The position numbers and the translations under genes are program-made. A DNA stretch of 64,000 nt, from NCBI RefSeq assembly GCF_014236795.1, contig NZ_CP049017.1, positions 3,512,001 to 3,576,000 of the forward strand. The letters run 5' to 3'. Positions within the stretch are counted from its first letter, which is position 1. Each line of letters begins with the position of its first letter. Below, piece after piece: positions 1 through 8,834 of this stretch. Under the pieces are notes generated by a model. It made no database searches, had not been told where the DNA came from, and saw only the letters and a program-made list of their open reading frames with translations. This DNA comes from Xanthomonas theicola. Lineage in GTDB: Bacteria > Pseudomonadota > Gammaproteobacteria > Xanthomonadales > Xanthomonadaceae.

Positions 1-83
1 GCGAGCGCCGCCGCCAGGTTGACCGCCGTGGTGGTCTTGCCGACGCCGCCCTTCTGGTTGGCGATGGCGATGATGCGGGCCAT
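1..83 (-). CDS. parA: ParA family chromosome-partitioning ATPase, N-terminal fragment
   Basis: Only the first 27 codons are inside the window and the gene runs off the left edge. The start ATG is at 83. The peptide opens MARIIAIANQKGGVGKTTTA, which is the deviant Walker A motif (KGGVGKTT) of ParA/MinD ATPases. ParA binds DNA non-specifically and, with ParB, segregates the chromosome origin. The rsmG gene lies just upstream on the same strand, the usual gidB-parA-parB order in gammaproteobacteria. The identification rests on the motif and the context. Confidence 0.9.
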   Translation of the reverse strand, partial: MARIIAIANQKGGVGKTTTAVNLAAAL

Positions 84-183
84 GCGGGAGCCTCGTCGGC
101 GATAGGTGGGACGGGGCATTATGCGGTCACACCCCCCCGCGGCGGAAATCGGCGCCGGCGCCGGGCCGTTGGTGCCGGCCCGC

Positions 184-825
184 TCAGCCGCGTTCGACCA
201 CCACCAGGTGGCGGTCGGCGCCCAGGCCCGGCACCTGCAGCCGGTGCACCGCCTGCGCCGCCCAGCCCGGCGGCAGCGCGGCGATCTCCTCGACCGGCCG
301 CACCCCCTTCAGTGCCAGCAGGCGCCCGCCCGGGCGCAGCAGATGGCCGCCGACGGCGACGATGCCGGCCAGCGTGTCCAGCGCGCGCGCAGTCACCACG
401 TCGTAGGCGCCGGGCTCGTCCAGCGCCTCGGCGCGCGATTGGGCCACGCGCGCGTTGTCCAGGCGCAACTGGCGCACCGCCTCGCGGAGGAAGCGCGCCT
501 TCTTGCCGTTGCTCTCGACCAGGGTCACGCGCAGCCGCGGCCGCGCGATCGCCAACGGGATGCCGGGCAGCCCGGGGCCGGTGCCCAGGTCGGCGAGCGT
601 GCCTTCGGCCACGAACGGCTGCATCGCCAGCGAGTCGAGCAGGTGGCGGGTCACCATCTCATGCGGATCGCGGACCGCGGTGAGGTTGTAGGTGCGGTTC
701 CAGCGCGCCAGCAGCGCCAGGTAGGCCAGCAGCGGCGGCGCCAGGGCGGCGGCGTCCAGGGCCTGCGCGCGCAGGCCCTGGTCGAGGTTGGCGCGGACCG
801 AGTCGGGAAGAGAGGCGTCGTTCAT
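184..825 (-). CDS. rsmG: 16S rRNA (guanine-N7) methyltransferase RsmG
   Basis: A 213-residue class I SAM-dependent methyltransferase that modifies G527 of 16S rRNA in the small subunit. The glycine-rich SAM site [15 protein letters not shown] is in the middle, followed by the acidic [13 protein letters not shown] segment typical of the family. The ATG at 825 (MNDASLPDS) is preferred because the open frame upstream has no RsmG-like sequence and this start gives the usual family length. It lies about 100 bp upstream of parA on the same strand, the classic gidB-parA pairing. Confidence 0.93.
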   Translation of the reverse strand: MNDASLPDSVRANLDQGLRAQALDAAALAPPLLAYLALLARWNRTYNLTAVRDPHEMVTRHLLDSLAMQPFVAEGTLADLGTGPGLPGIPLAIARPRLRVTLVESNGKKARFLREAVRQLRLDNARVAQSRAEALDEPGAYDVVTARALDTLAGIVAVGGHLLRPGGRLLALKGVRPVEEIAALPPGWAAQAVHRLQVPGLGADRHLVVVERG

Positions 826-1004
826 CGCCCGATTATCGCAGGTGCCGCCAAGGTCTCCGCCATGCAACGGAGATCATCGCGGCCGGCGATCCGGCGCGGT
901 CGCTCGCGATCGTGGCGCATCGGCAGGCCCGCAGTCCGGATGGCATGTCGGCCGCTGCCGAAGCCGCTCTTGCAAGGCACGGTATTGGTGGCGGCCCGGC
1001 CGCG

Positions 1005-1598
1005 CTACGCCGGCGCCAGTGGATGCCAGGCCAGCGCGGCGCGGTAGCCGGGCGCGGCCGGCCATTCGTGCAGGCGCCAGCGCGCCGCCGCCCCCAGGGC
1101 CGGGTCGCACCAGGCCAGCTGCAGGGCGCCGGCGGCGTCCTCGGCGAAGCGCAGCCGGTGCAGCCCGAACGCCAGTCCATGGCCGTGCGCCTTCAGCAGT
1201 GCTTCCTTGGCGCACCACAGGCGGAAGAACAGCGCCTCGCGTGCCGGCGCCGCCAGCGCCTGCAGCGCGGCGACCTCGTCGGGATGGAAGAAGCGCTGCG
1301 CCAGTTCCAGCAGTCGCGGCCGCGCGCGCTGGCGCTCGATGTCCACGCCCAGCCGCGCGTGCGCGCCGAGCGCCACCAGCAGATAGTCGCCGCTGTGGCT
1401 CCAGCCGGTGCCGACGTGCGCCAGCGGTGCGTGCAGCCACGGCCGGCCGCGTTCGTCGCGGCGCAGCGGCAATTGCGCCTCCGGCGTGGCCAGTTCGGCG
1501 GCGAGCAGGCGCCGCGCCTGCGCTTCGCCCGGCGTGCGCGGCGGGTGCCGGCGCAGCCACAACGCGACCGGGCCGAAGCGCCAATCCGGCCGCTGCAT
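1005..1598 (-). CDS. 4'-phosphopantetheinyl transferase, Sfp/AcpT superfamily
   Basis: Transfers 4'-phosphopantetheine from CoA to a serine of acyl or peptidyl carrier proteins. The protein is 197 residues from the ATG at 1598. Both signature motifs are present: GVDIE at residues 84-88 (magnesium-binding Asp and Glu) and WCAKEALLKA at 128-137 with the catalytic Glu. The open frame extends further upstream, but that part is basic, low complexity and unlike the family. No carrier-protein gene is adjacent, so the substrate is unknown; xanthomonads use such enzymes for NRPS or polyketide products or as a general PPTase. Confidence 0.85.
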   Translation of the reverse strand: MQRPDWRFGPVALWLRRHPPRTPGEAQARRLLAAELATPEAQLPLRRDERGRPWLHAPLAHVGTGWSHSGDYLLVALGAHARLGVDIERQRARPRLLELAQRFFHPDEVAALQALAAPAREALFFRLWCAKEALLKAHGHGLAFGLHRLRFAEDAAGALQLAWCDPALGAAARWRLHEWPAAPGYRAALAWHPLAPA

Positions 1599-1757
1599 GC
1601 GCGGGGTTTCCCCGCCGCACGCGCTCACGCTGCGTCCACCAAGCGCGCCGCGCGCCGCGCCGTGCGCGCCTGGATACACGGCCGCTTCACGGCAGCGCTC
1701 CTTAAATGGCCCGCACCCCACCGCTCCCGGTGCGGGCAGAAGCGAGGAATCTTAGCG

Positions 1758-2009
1758 ATGGGCATCATCATCTGGTTGATCGTCGGCGGCATCGTGGGCT
1801 GGCTGGCCAGCATCATCATGCGCCGTGACGCACAGCAGGGCATCATCCTGAACATCGTCGTCGGCATCGTCGGCGCGTTGATCGCCGGCTGGTTGTTTGG
1901 TGGCGGCATCAACCAGGCGATCACGCTGTGGACGTTCCTGTACTCGTTGATCGGCGCCATCATCCTGCTGGCCATCGTCAACCTGTTCACCCGCGGCCGC
2001 GCGCGCTGA
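1758..2009 (+). CDS. GlsB/YeaQ/YmgE family small membrane protein
   Basis: An 83-residue, strongly hydrophobic protein with three predicted membrane helices: about 3-20, 27-47 and 55-75. The Gly-rich start MGIIIWLIVGGIVGWLAS and the RxDAQQG link after helix 1 are characteristic of the GlsB/YeaQ/YmgE (transglycosylase-associated) family. These are inner-membrane proteins often linked to stress responses, with no firmly assigned activity. A rho-independent terminator follows 25 bp downstream, so the gene is probably monocistronic. Confidence 0.85.
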   Translation: MGIIIWLIVGGIVGWLASIIMRRDAQQGIILNIVVGIVGALIAGWLFGGGINQAITLWTFLYSLIGAIILLAIVNLFTRGRAR

Positions 2010-2034
2010 GCGCACACGCCAGTCGCCGCTTGCG

Positions 2035-2064
2035 CAAACGCCCGGCCCGCCGGGCGTTTGCTTT
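2035..2064 (+). terminator. Rho-independent terminator after the GlsB-like gene
   Basis: Perfect 11-bp inverted repeat CAAACGCCCGG / CCGGGCGTTTG with a 4-base loop, followed by CTTTTG. It lies between the + strand small membrane gene and the convergent minus-strand gene ending at 2076, so it may work in both directions. Confidence 0.8.
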
Positions 2065-2075
2065 TGCGCCGCCGC

Positions 2076-2417
2076 TCACCGCGCGGCACGGTCGGGCGGA
2101 TGCTGCACGCCGTCGTCGACCGGCGCCGCGATGGCCCGCACATACGGGTCCATGCCCTCCAGGCAGCCGACGTTGCAGCCGTACTCGCCGGGATCGGCGC
2201 GGCGCCGATGGTGCGTGCGGACCCCGCATAGGCCGCAGCAACAGGGCGGCGCGGCGTGCGTGCTGAACGCGTCAGGGCGCAGCGCGTCCGCGCCCTGGCG
2301 CGGATGCGGCGCGGCCCGGCGACGATCGCGCCGGGGCGGCACGGCGCGCCATTGCAGCGGCGCGATCGCGGTGGCGCCGACCTTGCCGACGCAGCGGCGC
2401 AGATGGCGCTCGCTCAC
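2076..2417 (-). CDS. Cys-rich small hypothetical protein coupled to xthA
   Basis: A 113-residue protein of unknown function. The GTG start at 2417 overlaps the TGA stop of xthA by four bases (GTGA), which suggests translational coupling. The N-terminal half is Arg-rich and basic. The C-terminal half carries a cysteine cluster (CCCGLCGVR) and a second pair (CNVGC) before MDPYVRAI, a spacing that could bind a metal ion. There is no signal peptide or membrane segment. The tight coupling and codon use support coding. I do not recognise the family. Confidence 0.55.
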   Translation of the reverse strand: MSERHLRRCVGKVGATAIAPLQWRAVPPRRDRRRAAPHPRQGADALRPDAFSTHAAPPCCCGLCGVRTHHRRRADPGEYGCNVGCLEGMDPYVRAIAAPVDDGVQHPPDRAAR

Positions 2418-3193
2418 GCGCCGGCCCGGTCCAGCTCGATCCAGGCCGGCGCATGGTCGCTGGGGCGATCCCAGCCACGCGGGGCGCGGTCGATGCCCGC
2501 GGCGCGCGTGCGCGCCTGCAGCGCGTCGGAGACCAGGGTCAGGTCGATGCGCAGGCCGAGGTCGCGGCGGAATCCGGCCTGGCGGTAGTCCCACCAGCTG
2601 AAGACGCCGCCGGCCTCGTGGTGCAAGCGGAAACCGTCGTGCAGGCCCAGCGTCTGCAGCCGGCGCAGCGCGCCGCGCTCGGCGCTGGAGGTCAGGATGT
2701 GGTTGTCGCTCCACACCAGCGGATCGTGCACGTCGCGTGCGTCCGGGGCGATGTTGAAGTCGCCCAGCACCACCATGCGCGGGTGGCGCTGCAGCTCGGC
2801 GCCGAGCCAGTCGTGCACCGCCTCCAGCCAGCGCAGCTTGTAGGCGTACTTGTCGGTGCCCACGTCCTGGCCGTTGACCACGTACAGGTTGACGATGCGC
2901 AGTTCGCCGATGGTCGCGGCGATGACCCGCTTCTGTTCGTCGTCCAGGCCGGGAACGCCGATCTGCACCTCGCTGGCCGGCATCCGCGACAGGATCGCCA
3001 CGCCGTTGTAGGTCTTCTGCCCGGCGAACACGCTGCGGTAGCCGGCCGCGGCCAGCGCGGCATCGGGAAACTTGTGGTCTTCCAGCTTGGTTTCCTGGAT
3101 GCCAACCACGTCCGGCGCGAATGCCGCCAGCCACTGTTGCAGGTGCGGCAGGCGCACGTTGAGCGAGTTGACGTTCCAGGAGGCGATCTTCAA
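2414..3193 (-). CDS. xthA: Exodeoxyribonuclease III
   Basis: A 259-residue DNA repair enzyme of the endonuclease/exonuclease/phosphatase fold. It cleaves at abasic sites and has 3'-5' exonuclease and 3'-phosphatase activity. The start MKIASWNVNSLNVR, the metal-binding Glu in GIQETK, the catalytic VVLGDFNIAP (Asp/Asn) and the terminal RPSDHAP (His) are all present and in order. The length is normal for the family. It is the first gene of a two-gene overlap with the small Cys-rich protein downstream. Confidence 0.95.
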   Translation of the reverse strand: MKIASWNVNSLNVRLPHLQQWLAAFAPDVVGIQETKLEDHKFPDAALAAAGYRSVFAGQKTYNGVAILSRMPASEVQIGVPGLDDEQKRVIAATIGELRIVNLYVVNGQDVGTDKYAYKLRWLEAVHDWLGAELQRHPRMVVLGDFNIAPDARDVHDPLVWSDNHILTSSAERGALRRLQTLGLHDGFRLHHEAGGVFSWWDYRQAGFRRDLGLRIDLTLVSDALQARTRAAGIDRAPRGWDRPSDHAPAWIELDRAGA

Positions 3194-3280
3194 GGGAAAT
3201 TCCGTGACGGGGCGGCCGGCCGGTATTCTGACCGCTGCTCGCCACGACGGCCAATCCGGCCCGGCCGCGCCATCGTCCTC

Positions 3281-4147
3281 TCAGCGGCGCGCGCAGCATT
3301 GCGCGTACAGGTCCGGGGCCAGGCCCAGCGCCTGCCGCCGCTGCGTGGGGTCCAGCCCGTCGAGCAGTTCGTCGCCGCCGGCCAGCCGCTCCAGCGGCGG
3401 GAACGGCTGCCCCGGCGCTTGTCGCGCCGCCAGGCGCCAGGCCGCCGCATAGGCCGGATCGGCAATGGTCAGGATCGGCGACTCCAGCAATTGCGCCAAC
3501 ACCTCGATCGATGGCCGGTCGCCGCGCAGCGCCAACGTTTCCAGATCGGCGACGACGGTCTCGGCCTCGCGCTCGTCGGCTGCCGACAGCAGGATCCGTT
3601 CGCCGGGGCGCAGGCCGGCGGTGGCGCGGTCGAGTACGCTGCGCACGTGCTGCTCCAGCAGGCGGCGCTGCGCATCCGCATCGCCCTGCGCGGCGGCGCT
3701 GCGCAGGATCGTGTCGATCTGCGCGTACTGCGCACGGCCGATGCCGGCGCAGGCGGCGCGGCGCTGCCGCTCGGCGCCGCGTTGCGCCGCGGCCGCCGCC
3801 CGGTCCATCTCATCGATCCCGGGCGGCAGCACGGCGCTGGGCGGCGGCGCCTGCGCGCGCTGGCGGCAAGCGTCGTACTGCATGGCGATGACGTACATGT
3901 GCTGCGCGTCCACGCCCGCCGTCCAGGCCGAAGGCGGACGCGTTTGCGGCGACGCGCCGGCGGCGGGCGGCGGCGGTGGCGGCGCTCGCACGACCGCGGT
4001 TTCCGCGCGCGGGGGCATGCCGCCGGCGGCCGCGGCCGGCACCGGCGGCCGCAGCAGCGCGATGGCCAGCGCCACGCACGGCGACACCGCGGCGGCCACG
4101 ACCAGGCGGCCGCGCAACGTACGCGTCGGCAGACGGACGGGCGCCAT
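3281..4147 (-). CDS. Membrane-anchored proline-rich hypothetical protein
   Basis: A 288-residue protein starting at the ATG at 4147 (MAPVRLPTRT). One hydrophobic segment at about residues 13-30 acts as a signal anchor. It is followed by a Pro/Ala-rich linker with a run of eight prolines near residue 55, and then a mainly helical, Gln/Arg-rich domain. No enzyme motif is visible. It begins 16 bp after the stop of the PpiC-like isomerase gene on the same strand, so the two are probably co-transcribed and the protein likely faces the periplasm. The family is not recognised. Confidence 0.7.
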   Translation of the reverse strand: MAPVRLPTRTLRGRLVVAAAVSPCVALAIALLRPPVPAAAAGGMPPRAETAVVRAPPPPPPAAGASPQTRPPSAWTAGVDAQHMYVIAMQYDACRQRAQAPPPSAVLPPGIDEMDRAAAAAQRGAERQRRAACAGIGRAQYAQIDTILRSAAAQGDADAQRRLLEQHVRSVLDRATAGLRPGERILLSAADEREAETVVADLETLALRGDRPSIEVLAQLLESPILTIADPAYAAAWRLAARQAPGQPFPPLERLAGGDELLDGLDPTQRRQALGLAPDLYAQCCARR

Positions 4148-4163
4148 CGTGCGCCCGCCCCGC

Positions 4164-5042
4164 TCAGTGCGCCGCGGCGGCATACGCCGCACGGTCGAAG
4201 GCCAGCGGATGGGTCTGGCGCAACTGCTGCAGCGCCTGCGCCGCGGCCTGTTCGCGCAGCTGCACCTCGATCTGCCCGCGCACGGCATCGAAGCGGGCCT
4301 GGGTCTTGGCGTCCAGCCGGATCAGGTGGTAGCCGTCCGCGCCGCGCACCGGCGCGGACACCTGGTTCACCGCCAGCTGCTGCACCGGTGCAACGAACGG
4401 GTCGGCCAGGTAGCGACCGAACGCGGCAGAAAGCCGTCCGCCGTCCGCGGCAGTGGCGCCGTCGTCGGACTCGCGCATCGCCAGCGCCGCGAAATCGGCG
4501 CCCGCATCGAGTTGCTGCTTCAGCGCTTGGGCGCGCTGCAGCGCCTGCGCCTCGGACAGGTCGTGGCCGCGGCGCGCGTCGGCCTGCGGATGCAGGGCCA
4601 CGAAGATGTGACTCAACTGGTACTCATCGTAGTCGCCGGGATGGGCCTTGAACTGCTGTTGCAACTGCGCCGCGTCGATACCCACGTTGCTGGCCAGCGA
4701 TGCCATCGCCGCTTCGACCAGGATCGCGTCGGCGGCCTGGCGCAGGCGCGCGGCCACTGCCGGATCGTGCTCCAGCCGTTGCAGTTTGGCCTGCTCGAGC
4801 AGGATCACGCGGTCGGCGAAGCGACGCACGGCCTGCGGGTCGTCGATGCCAACGGCGGCCGGCGCGTCGTTGCCGGCCAATGCGCGATACTCGCTGGCGG
4901 TGAAGCGCGAGGCGCCGACACGCAGCACCACCGGATCGGCACCGGTGCGCTCGGCGGCAGCGGCGACGGACGCGGCCGCGATATGGCACGCCGCAAGCAG
5001 GCACGCGACGACCGCGCCGCGCTTGGCGATGGACAGGGACAT
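4164..5042 (-). CDS. Periplasmic parvulin-type peptidyl-prolyl cis-trans isomerase (PpiC/SurA-like)
   Basis: A 292-residue protein with a signal peptide (residues 1-30, ending AAAERT). An N-terminal helical SurA_N-like region spans about 40-130 and a PpiC rotamase domain about 138-250. The rotamase shows its hallmark pieces: YQLSHIFVAL, GADFAALAMRESD and the GYHLIRLD C-terminal strand. Parvulins of this type assist folding of envelope proteins. The organisation resembles EpsD-type isomerases, but no exopolysaccharide genes lie nearby. It sits in a likely operon between the glycerophosphodiesterase and the proline-rich protein. Confidence 0.85.
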   Translation of the reverse strand: MSLSIAKRGAVVACLLAACHIAAASVAAAAERTGADPVVLRVGASRFTASEYRALAGNDAPAAVGIDDPQAVRRFADRVILLEQAKLQRLEHDPAVAARLRQAADAILVEAAMASLASNVGIDAAQLQQQFKAHPGDYDEYQLSHIFVALHPQADARRGHDLSEAQALQRAQALKQQLDAGADFAALAMRESDDGATAADGGRLSAAFGRYLADPFVAPVQQLAVNQVSAPVRGADGYHLIRLDAKTQARFDAVRGQIEVQLREQAAAQALQQLRQTHPLAFDRAAYAAAAH

Positions 5043-5138
5043 GCTCGACTCCTGGAAATGGGTGTCGCGGACGGCGCGAGCGCGCGCCGGCGGCGGAAAC
5101 GGCCGGCGCGGACGGGCAGGCCGGTCGAACGCAGCGGC

Positions 5139-6242
5139 TCAGTCGTGCTTGCCGCGCGCGTGCAGGTAGGCGATCGCCGTCTTCGGATCGTCGGTGGTGA
5201 TCAGATCGAAGGCTTCCTGTCTGACGATGTAGTCGAGATTGCCACGGTTGTCCGCGGTGTCGCGGCCGCCGGAATAGGACAAGTACAGATCCGGCAGGCG
5301 ATAGCAGCAAGAGCCGTTCTTGTTGTAGAACTGTCCGCCGCCGGGGCCGTCGGGGATCGCCTGGAACACGCCGACCCGGATCCCGGCTTCGTGCAAGGCG
5401 TCGGCATCTTTCTGCAACAGACCGCCGAGCTGCTTGACGTTGACCTCCATCGACTTGCGCTCCGTACTCCAGGCCAGGATCGAATTGGCGACGTTGACCT
5501 TGGTCAGCATGTTGGTGGTGAACACCGGGATACCGATCATGCCGTTGCCATCGGCGCGGTACGCGGCCCGCGTCGGATACAGGGTGACGTTGACCTTGGC
5601 CGCGACGTAGTTGCCTTCGGCGACCGAGAACGCGGCGGCGGCGGCCCGGTTCACCGCGCGCACCGACGCGGCGTCCTTGATGTCGAACACCATCGGCGTC
5701 CTCAGGTTGTGCTGCTTGTAGTACGCGAACAGCTCGTCCACGCGCGGCACGTGGTAGCCGGTGGTGGTGCGGCGGTCCGGCGTGAGCAGAAACAGGTTCC
5801 GCACCGTGGACCACGGCACCGTGCTCACCGCCGGATTGGTGCCGGTGTTGTCGGCCGGGTTGTACTTGGTGCCGCCGCGGAACGCGGTCCACGCATTGGT
5901 GGTGCGGCCCAGGTTAAAGTCGTGCAGGACCACCGGCACGCCGTCGCTGGTCATCTTGATGTCCAGTTCGACGCCGTCCATGCACTGGTCGTTGGCCGCC
6001 TGCAGCGCGCCGCGTGAATTCTCCGGCATGTCGCCGATGCCCGAATACTTGCCCCACAGGCCGCGATGCGCCAGCACGACGGTGTTGCCGCTGCTGCTCT
6101 TGAACATGATGTGGCTCATCTTGGTGTCGACGTTGTCGCCACAGGAGGCCAGCGCCAGTTGCGGCATGGTGGCCAGGGCGGCCAGTGCCGGCAGCACGCG
6201 GCAGGCGCGAGCCAGTGGATGTTGCGCCAGGTTGGTTTTCAT
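5139..6242 (-). CDS. Periplasmic glycerophosphodiester phosphodiesterase family protein
   Basis: A 367-residue secreted enzyme of the GDPD fold, with a signal peptide of about 33 residues ending LALAS. Catalytic residues are in place: HRG (His59-Arg60), PENS (Glu75), VELDI (Glu92, Asp94) and VLHD (His107). The family hydrolyses glycerophosphodiesters from phospholipid turnover to glycerol-3-phosphate and an alcohol, or related substrates. It has insertions relative to GlpQ (for example around CCYRLPDLYLSYSGG), so the substrate may differ. It is followed 96 bp downstream by the isomerase gene on the same strand. Confidence 0.85.
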   Translation of the reverse strand: MKTNLAQHPLARACRVLPALAALATMPQLALASCGDNVDTKMSHIMFKSSSGNTVVLAHRGLWGKYSGIGDMPENSRGALQAANDQCMDGVELDIKMTSDGVPVVLHDFNLGRTTNAWTAFRGGTKYNPADNTGTNPAVSTVPWSTVRNLFLLTPDRRTTTGYHVPRVDELFAYYKQHNLRTPMVFDIKDAASVRAVNRAAAAAFSVAEGNYVAAKVNVTLYPTRAAYRADGNGMIGIPVFTTNMLTKVNVANSILAWSTERKSMEVNVKQLGGLLQKDADALHEAGIRVGVFQAIPDGPGGGQFYNKNGSCCYRLPDLYLSYSGGRDTADNRGNLDYIVRQEAFDLITTDDPKTAIAYLHARGKHD

Positions 6243-6529
6243 TAGTCTCTGTCCCAGTTCGAAAAAGTGGCGCCAAGGGTGTACGAGCGCCTGCAGGTCG
6301 ACGCTGCGGCGGACGCGCTGGGTGCGCGCTCCAAGCCGCGGCGACGGGCCACGCAGAGGCCGACGCCGACCATGATCGGCGGTGGCGTCAGGTGCAGAAT
6401 CTAATTGCTCACTATGAATTAATTATTTCCGACGCAAGACCTGGCCGCGGCAGCCCGCTGCGTCGATGCGGCCGGCGCCCTTTGCGCACGCGTTTCGCGC
6501 ACGGATCGCGCGTGGGGTGATGCGGTGGC

Positions 6530-6900
6530 AGTGCCGTCAGGAGCAACCCCGCTGGCTGGAGACCAGGCGAACGATGGCGATGACTGTCTCGGGCGGATCG
6601 GCGAGCAAGTGCGGTGCAGGCATGGCGAGCGGAACTGGCAGGTCGATTTCCTCCAGGCTGGGTGCGGTCGCGCCCCGAACCCGATTTCGATCGCGATGGG
6701 AATGCGTGCCCCGGCAAGCATCGCTGCTGTGCGCAGCCGGACGCCGCCGTCGTCCCGATCCTCCCGTATCGACGCCGCCTTCAGTGCAGCGGCGTCGTAC
6801 TCGAGGCCGTCATCGGTCGCAACGGAAGCGATGTGGGATAGGGCTGCACGACTTTCCGGATTCGTGCCCGTTCGGCGAATCGGGCGATCCCGGCCGGTGC
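6530..6900 (-). pseudogene. AbiEii/AbiGii-type nucleotidyltransferase toxin, relic
   Basis: The minus strand encodes the central part of an AbiEii toxin (type IV toxin-antitoxin or abortive infection). One frame from about 6898 to 6674 gives ESRAALSHIASVATDDGLEY, then IREDRDDGGVRLR and ARIPIAIEIGFG. A one-base shift continues with GATAPSLEEIDLPVPL and AMPAPHLLADPPETVIA before a stop near 6535. The family's IRED-YGGVR and IGFGD core is easily recognised. The N-terminal nucleotidyltransferase signature (about residues 1-60) and the whole C-terminus are missing, so it is non-functional. No AbiEi antitoxin gene is recognisable in the remaining sequence up to 7174. Apart from this relic I see nothing in 6243-7174. 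Confidence 0.65.
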
Positions 6901-7174
6901 GGCCTTGCGTTGGCGCGGCGCCTCCCGCAGTCCTTCGCTCGCTATCGCTTCACCGACCGCGCAGCGGTAGAAGCGGCAAGCGCCACTCGGCAGCCGGTCG
7001 CGTGATCTGGGCGCACATCGTCCAACGCCAGAGGCAGCCATTCGGTCGTTCAGGAAATCTTTTGCGCAGGCTCCTGCGGAAAAGCCGCGGATCGTCGGCT
7101 AGCGCACTTTCGATCCAAGTGATGCCACTAGTGCGAGCGACTCCGCTGGCTGCAAATACCCGAGTCGAAAAGCT

Positions 7175-8611
7175 CTAGCGCAGCAGGAAGTCGATCATGC
7201 ACTGGATACGTCGGTACGGCGGCTTGAGCCAGTCGCTGACGGCCCAGCGCGACTGCCACAGGATCGGCAGCGCCTTGCTGAAGGCGTCGAAGCCGGCGCG
7301 GCCGTGGTAGGCGCCCATGCCACTGGGGCCGATGCCGCCAAACGGCAGTGCGTTGGCGGCGAAATGCAGCAGGCTGTCGTTGACGGTGACGCCGCCGGCG
7401 ACGGTGGCGTGCAGGATCGCCTGCACCTGGGCGCGGTCGTGGCTGAAGGGATACAGCGCCAGCGGCCGGTCGCGGCCGTTGACCATCGCGATCGCCTCGT
7501 CCAGCGTGTGATAGCTGCGCAACGGTAGGATCGGGCCGAAGATCTCCTCCTGCATCAGCAATGCGTCGTCGCCGGGCTGCAGCACCACGGTCGGCACGAT
7601 CAGGCGTTCGCGCTCGGCGCGGTCGGGCGCGACACTGGCCAGTTCGACCACCTCCAGGCCGCGCGCGCGCGCGTCGTCCAGGTAGCCGCGCAGGCGCCGG
7701 TACTGGCCTTCGTTGACGATGCGGGTGTAGTCCTCGGCCGCGGCGAAGTCGCCGTAGCGCGCCAGCACCTGCGCGCGCAACGCCTGCACCAGCGCGGCGC
7801 TGCGGCCGGCGTCGATCAGCACGTAGTCCGGCGCGATGCAGGTCTGGCCGGCATTGAACCACTTGCCGGCGGCCAGGCGCGCGGCCGCCTGCCGCAGCGG
7901 ATAGTCGGCGCAGACGATGGCCGGCGACTTGCCGCCCAGTTCCAGGGTCAGCGGGGTCAGGTTCGGCGCGGCGGCGGCCATCACCTTGCGCCCGACCGCC
8001 GTGGAACCGGTGAACACCAGATGGTCCAGTGGCAGCGCGGCGAAGGCGCCGCCGACCTCGGCGCCGCCCAGCGCCACCGCCACGCGCTGCGGCGGGAACA
8101 CCTCGGCCAGCAGCGACTGCAGGAACTGCGCGGTGCGCGGGGTGTGCTCGGACGGCTTCAGATAGACATGGTTGCCGGCGGCGATCGCGGTGGCCAGCGG
8201 GATCAGCGCCAGGTTGACCGGATAGTTCCATGGCGCGATCACCCCGACCACGCCGACCGGCACCGGCCGCACTTCCGCGCGCGCCGGCCACAGCCGCCAG
8301 CCGGTGCCAACCCGCTGCGGCCGCATCCAGCGCTCGAGATGGCGCAAAAGATGATCGATCTCGCCGAGCACGGTCATGCCGTCGGCGAGCAGCGATTCGT
8401 GCCGCGAGCGATGGCCGAAATCGGCGGCGATGGCATCGGCCATCTGCGGCAGGCGCCGCTTCAGCGCCGCGCGCAGGCGCAGCAGGTCGCCGCGGCGCTG
8501 CGCGCGCTCCGGCTTGGCCGCCTGCCAGGCGGCGCGCAGCCGGTCCAGGGTGGCCAGCAGCGCGGTGGGCGGCGTGGCGTCGGAAGCGGCAACAGCAGCG
8601 GAAATGCCCAT
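7175..8611 (-). CDS. Aldehyde dehydrogenase family protein, coniferyl-aldehyde dehydrogenase type
   Basis: A 478-residue NAD(P)-dependent aldehyde dehydrogenase starting at the ATG at 8611 (MGISAAVAAS). It has PWNYP near the cofactor site, FTGSTAVGRK, LELGGKSP with the general-base Glu, FNAGQTCIAPDY with the catalytic Cys, and EEIFGPILP. The FNAGQTCIAPDY motif and the short C-terminus ending near the last helix are typical of class 3 / CalB-like enzymes that oxidise aromatic or fatty aldehydes, such as coniferyl aldehyde from lignin. Neighbours are pseudogenes, so there is no operon context. Confidence 0.88.
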   Translation of the reverse strand: MGISAAVAASDATPPTALLATLDRLRAAWQAAKPERAQRRGDLLRLRAALKRRLPQMADAIAADFGHRSRHESLLADGMTVLGEIDHLLRHLERWMRPQRVGTGWRLWPARAEVRPVPVGVVGVIAPWNYPVNLALIPLATAIAAGNHVYLKPSEHTPRTAQFLQSLLAEVFPPQRVAVALGGAEVGGAFAALPLDHLVFTGSTAVGRKVMAAAAPNLTPLTLELGGKSPAIVCADYPLRQAAARLAAGKWFNAGQTCIAPDYVLIDAGRSAALVQALRAQVLARYGDFAAAEDYTRIVNEGQYRRLRGYLDDARARGLEVVELASVAPDRAERERLIVPTVVLQPGDDALLMQEEIFGPILPLRSYHTLDEAIAMVNGRDRPLALYPFSHDRAQVQAILHATVAGGVTVNDSLLHFAANALPFGGIGPSGMGAYHGRAGFDAFSKALPILWQSRWAVSDWLKPPYRRIQCMIDFLLR

Positions 8612-8834
8612 GCGCGCACTATACGATGCCGGCATCCCTGGCCACGCCAGTCCCGCACGACGCGCGTTGCCCAGGTGAAGAATCTCGCGCCTGCTGCACT
8701 CCAGCAGGAGCTTCAGCCCCGACGCCGTCCGGCATCGGGATGCGTGCCGCCGACAATCCCGCAAAAGTTTCGATGGTTACCCGCAAGCATCGCGTGCGCC
8801 GACCCGGTGGGTCGCGGCCGATGGCCCGAGGCCG

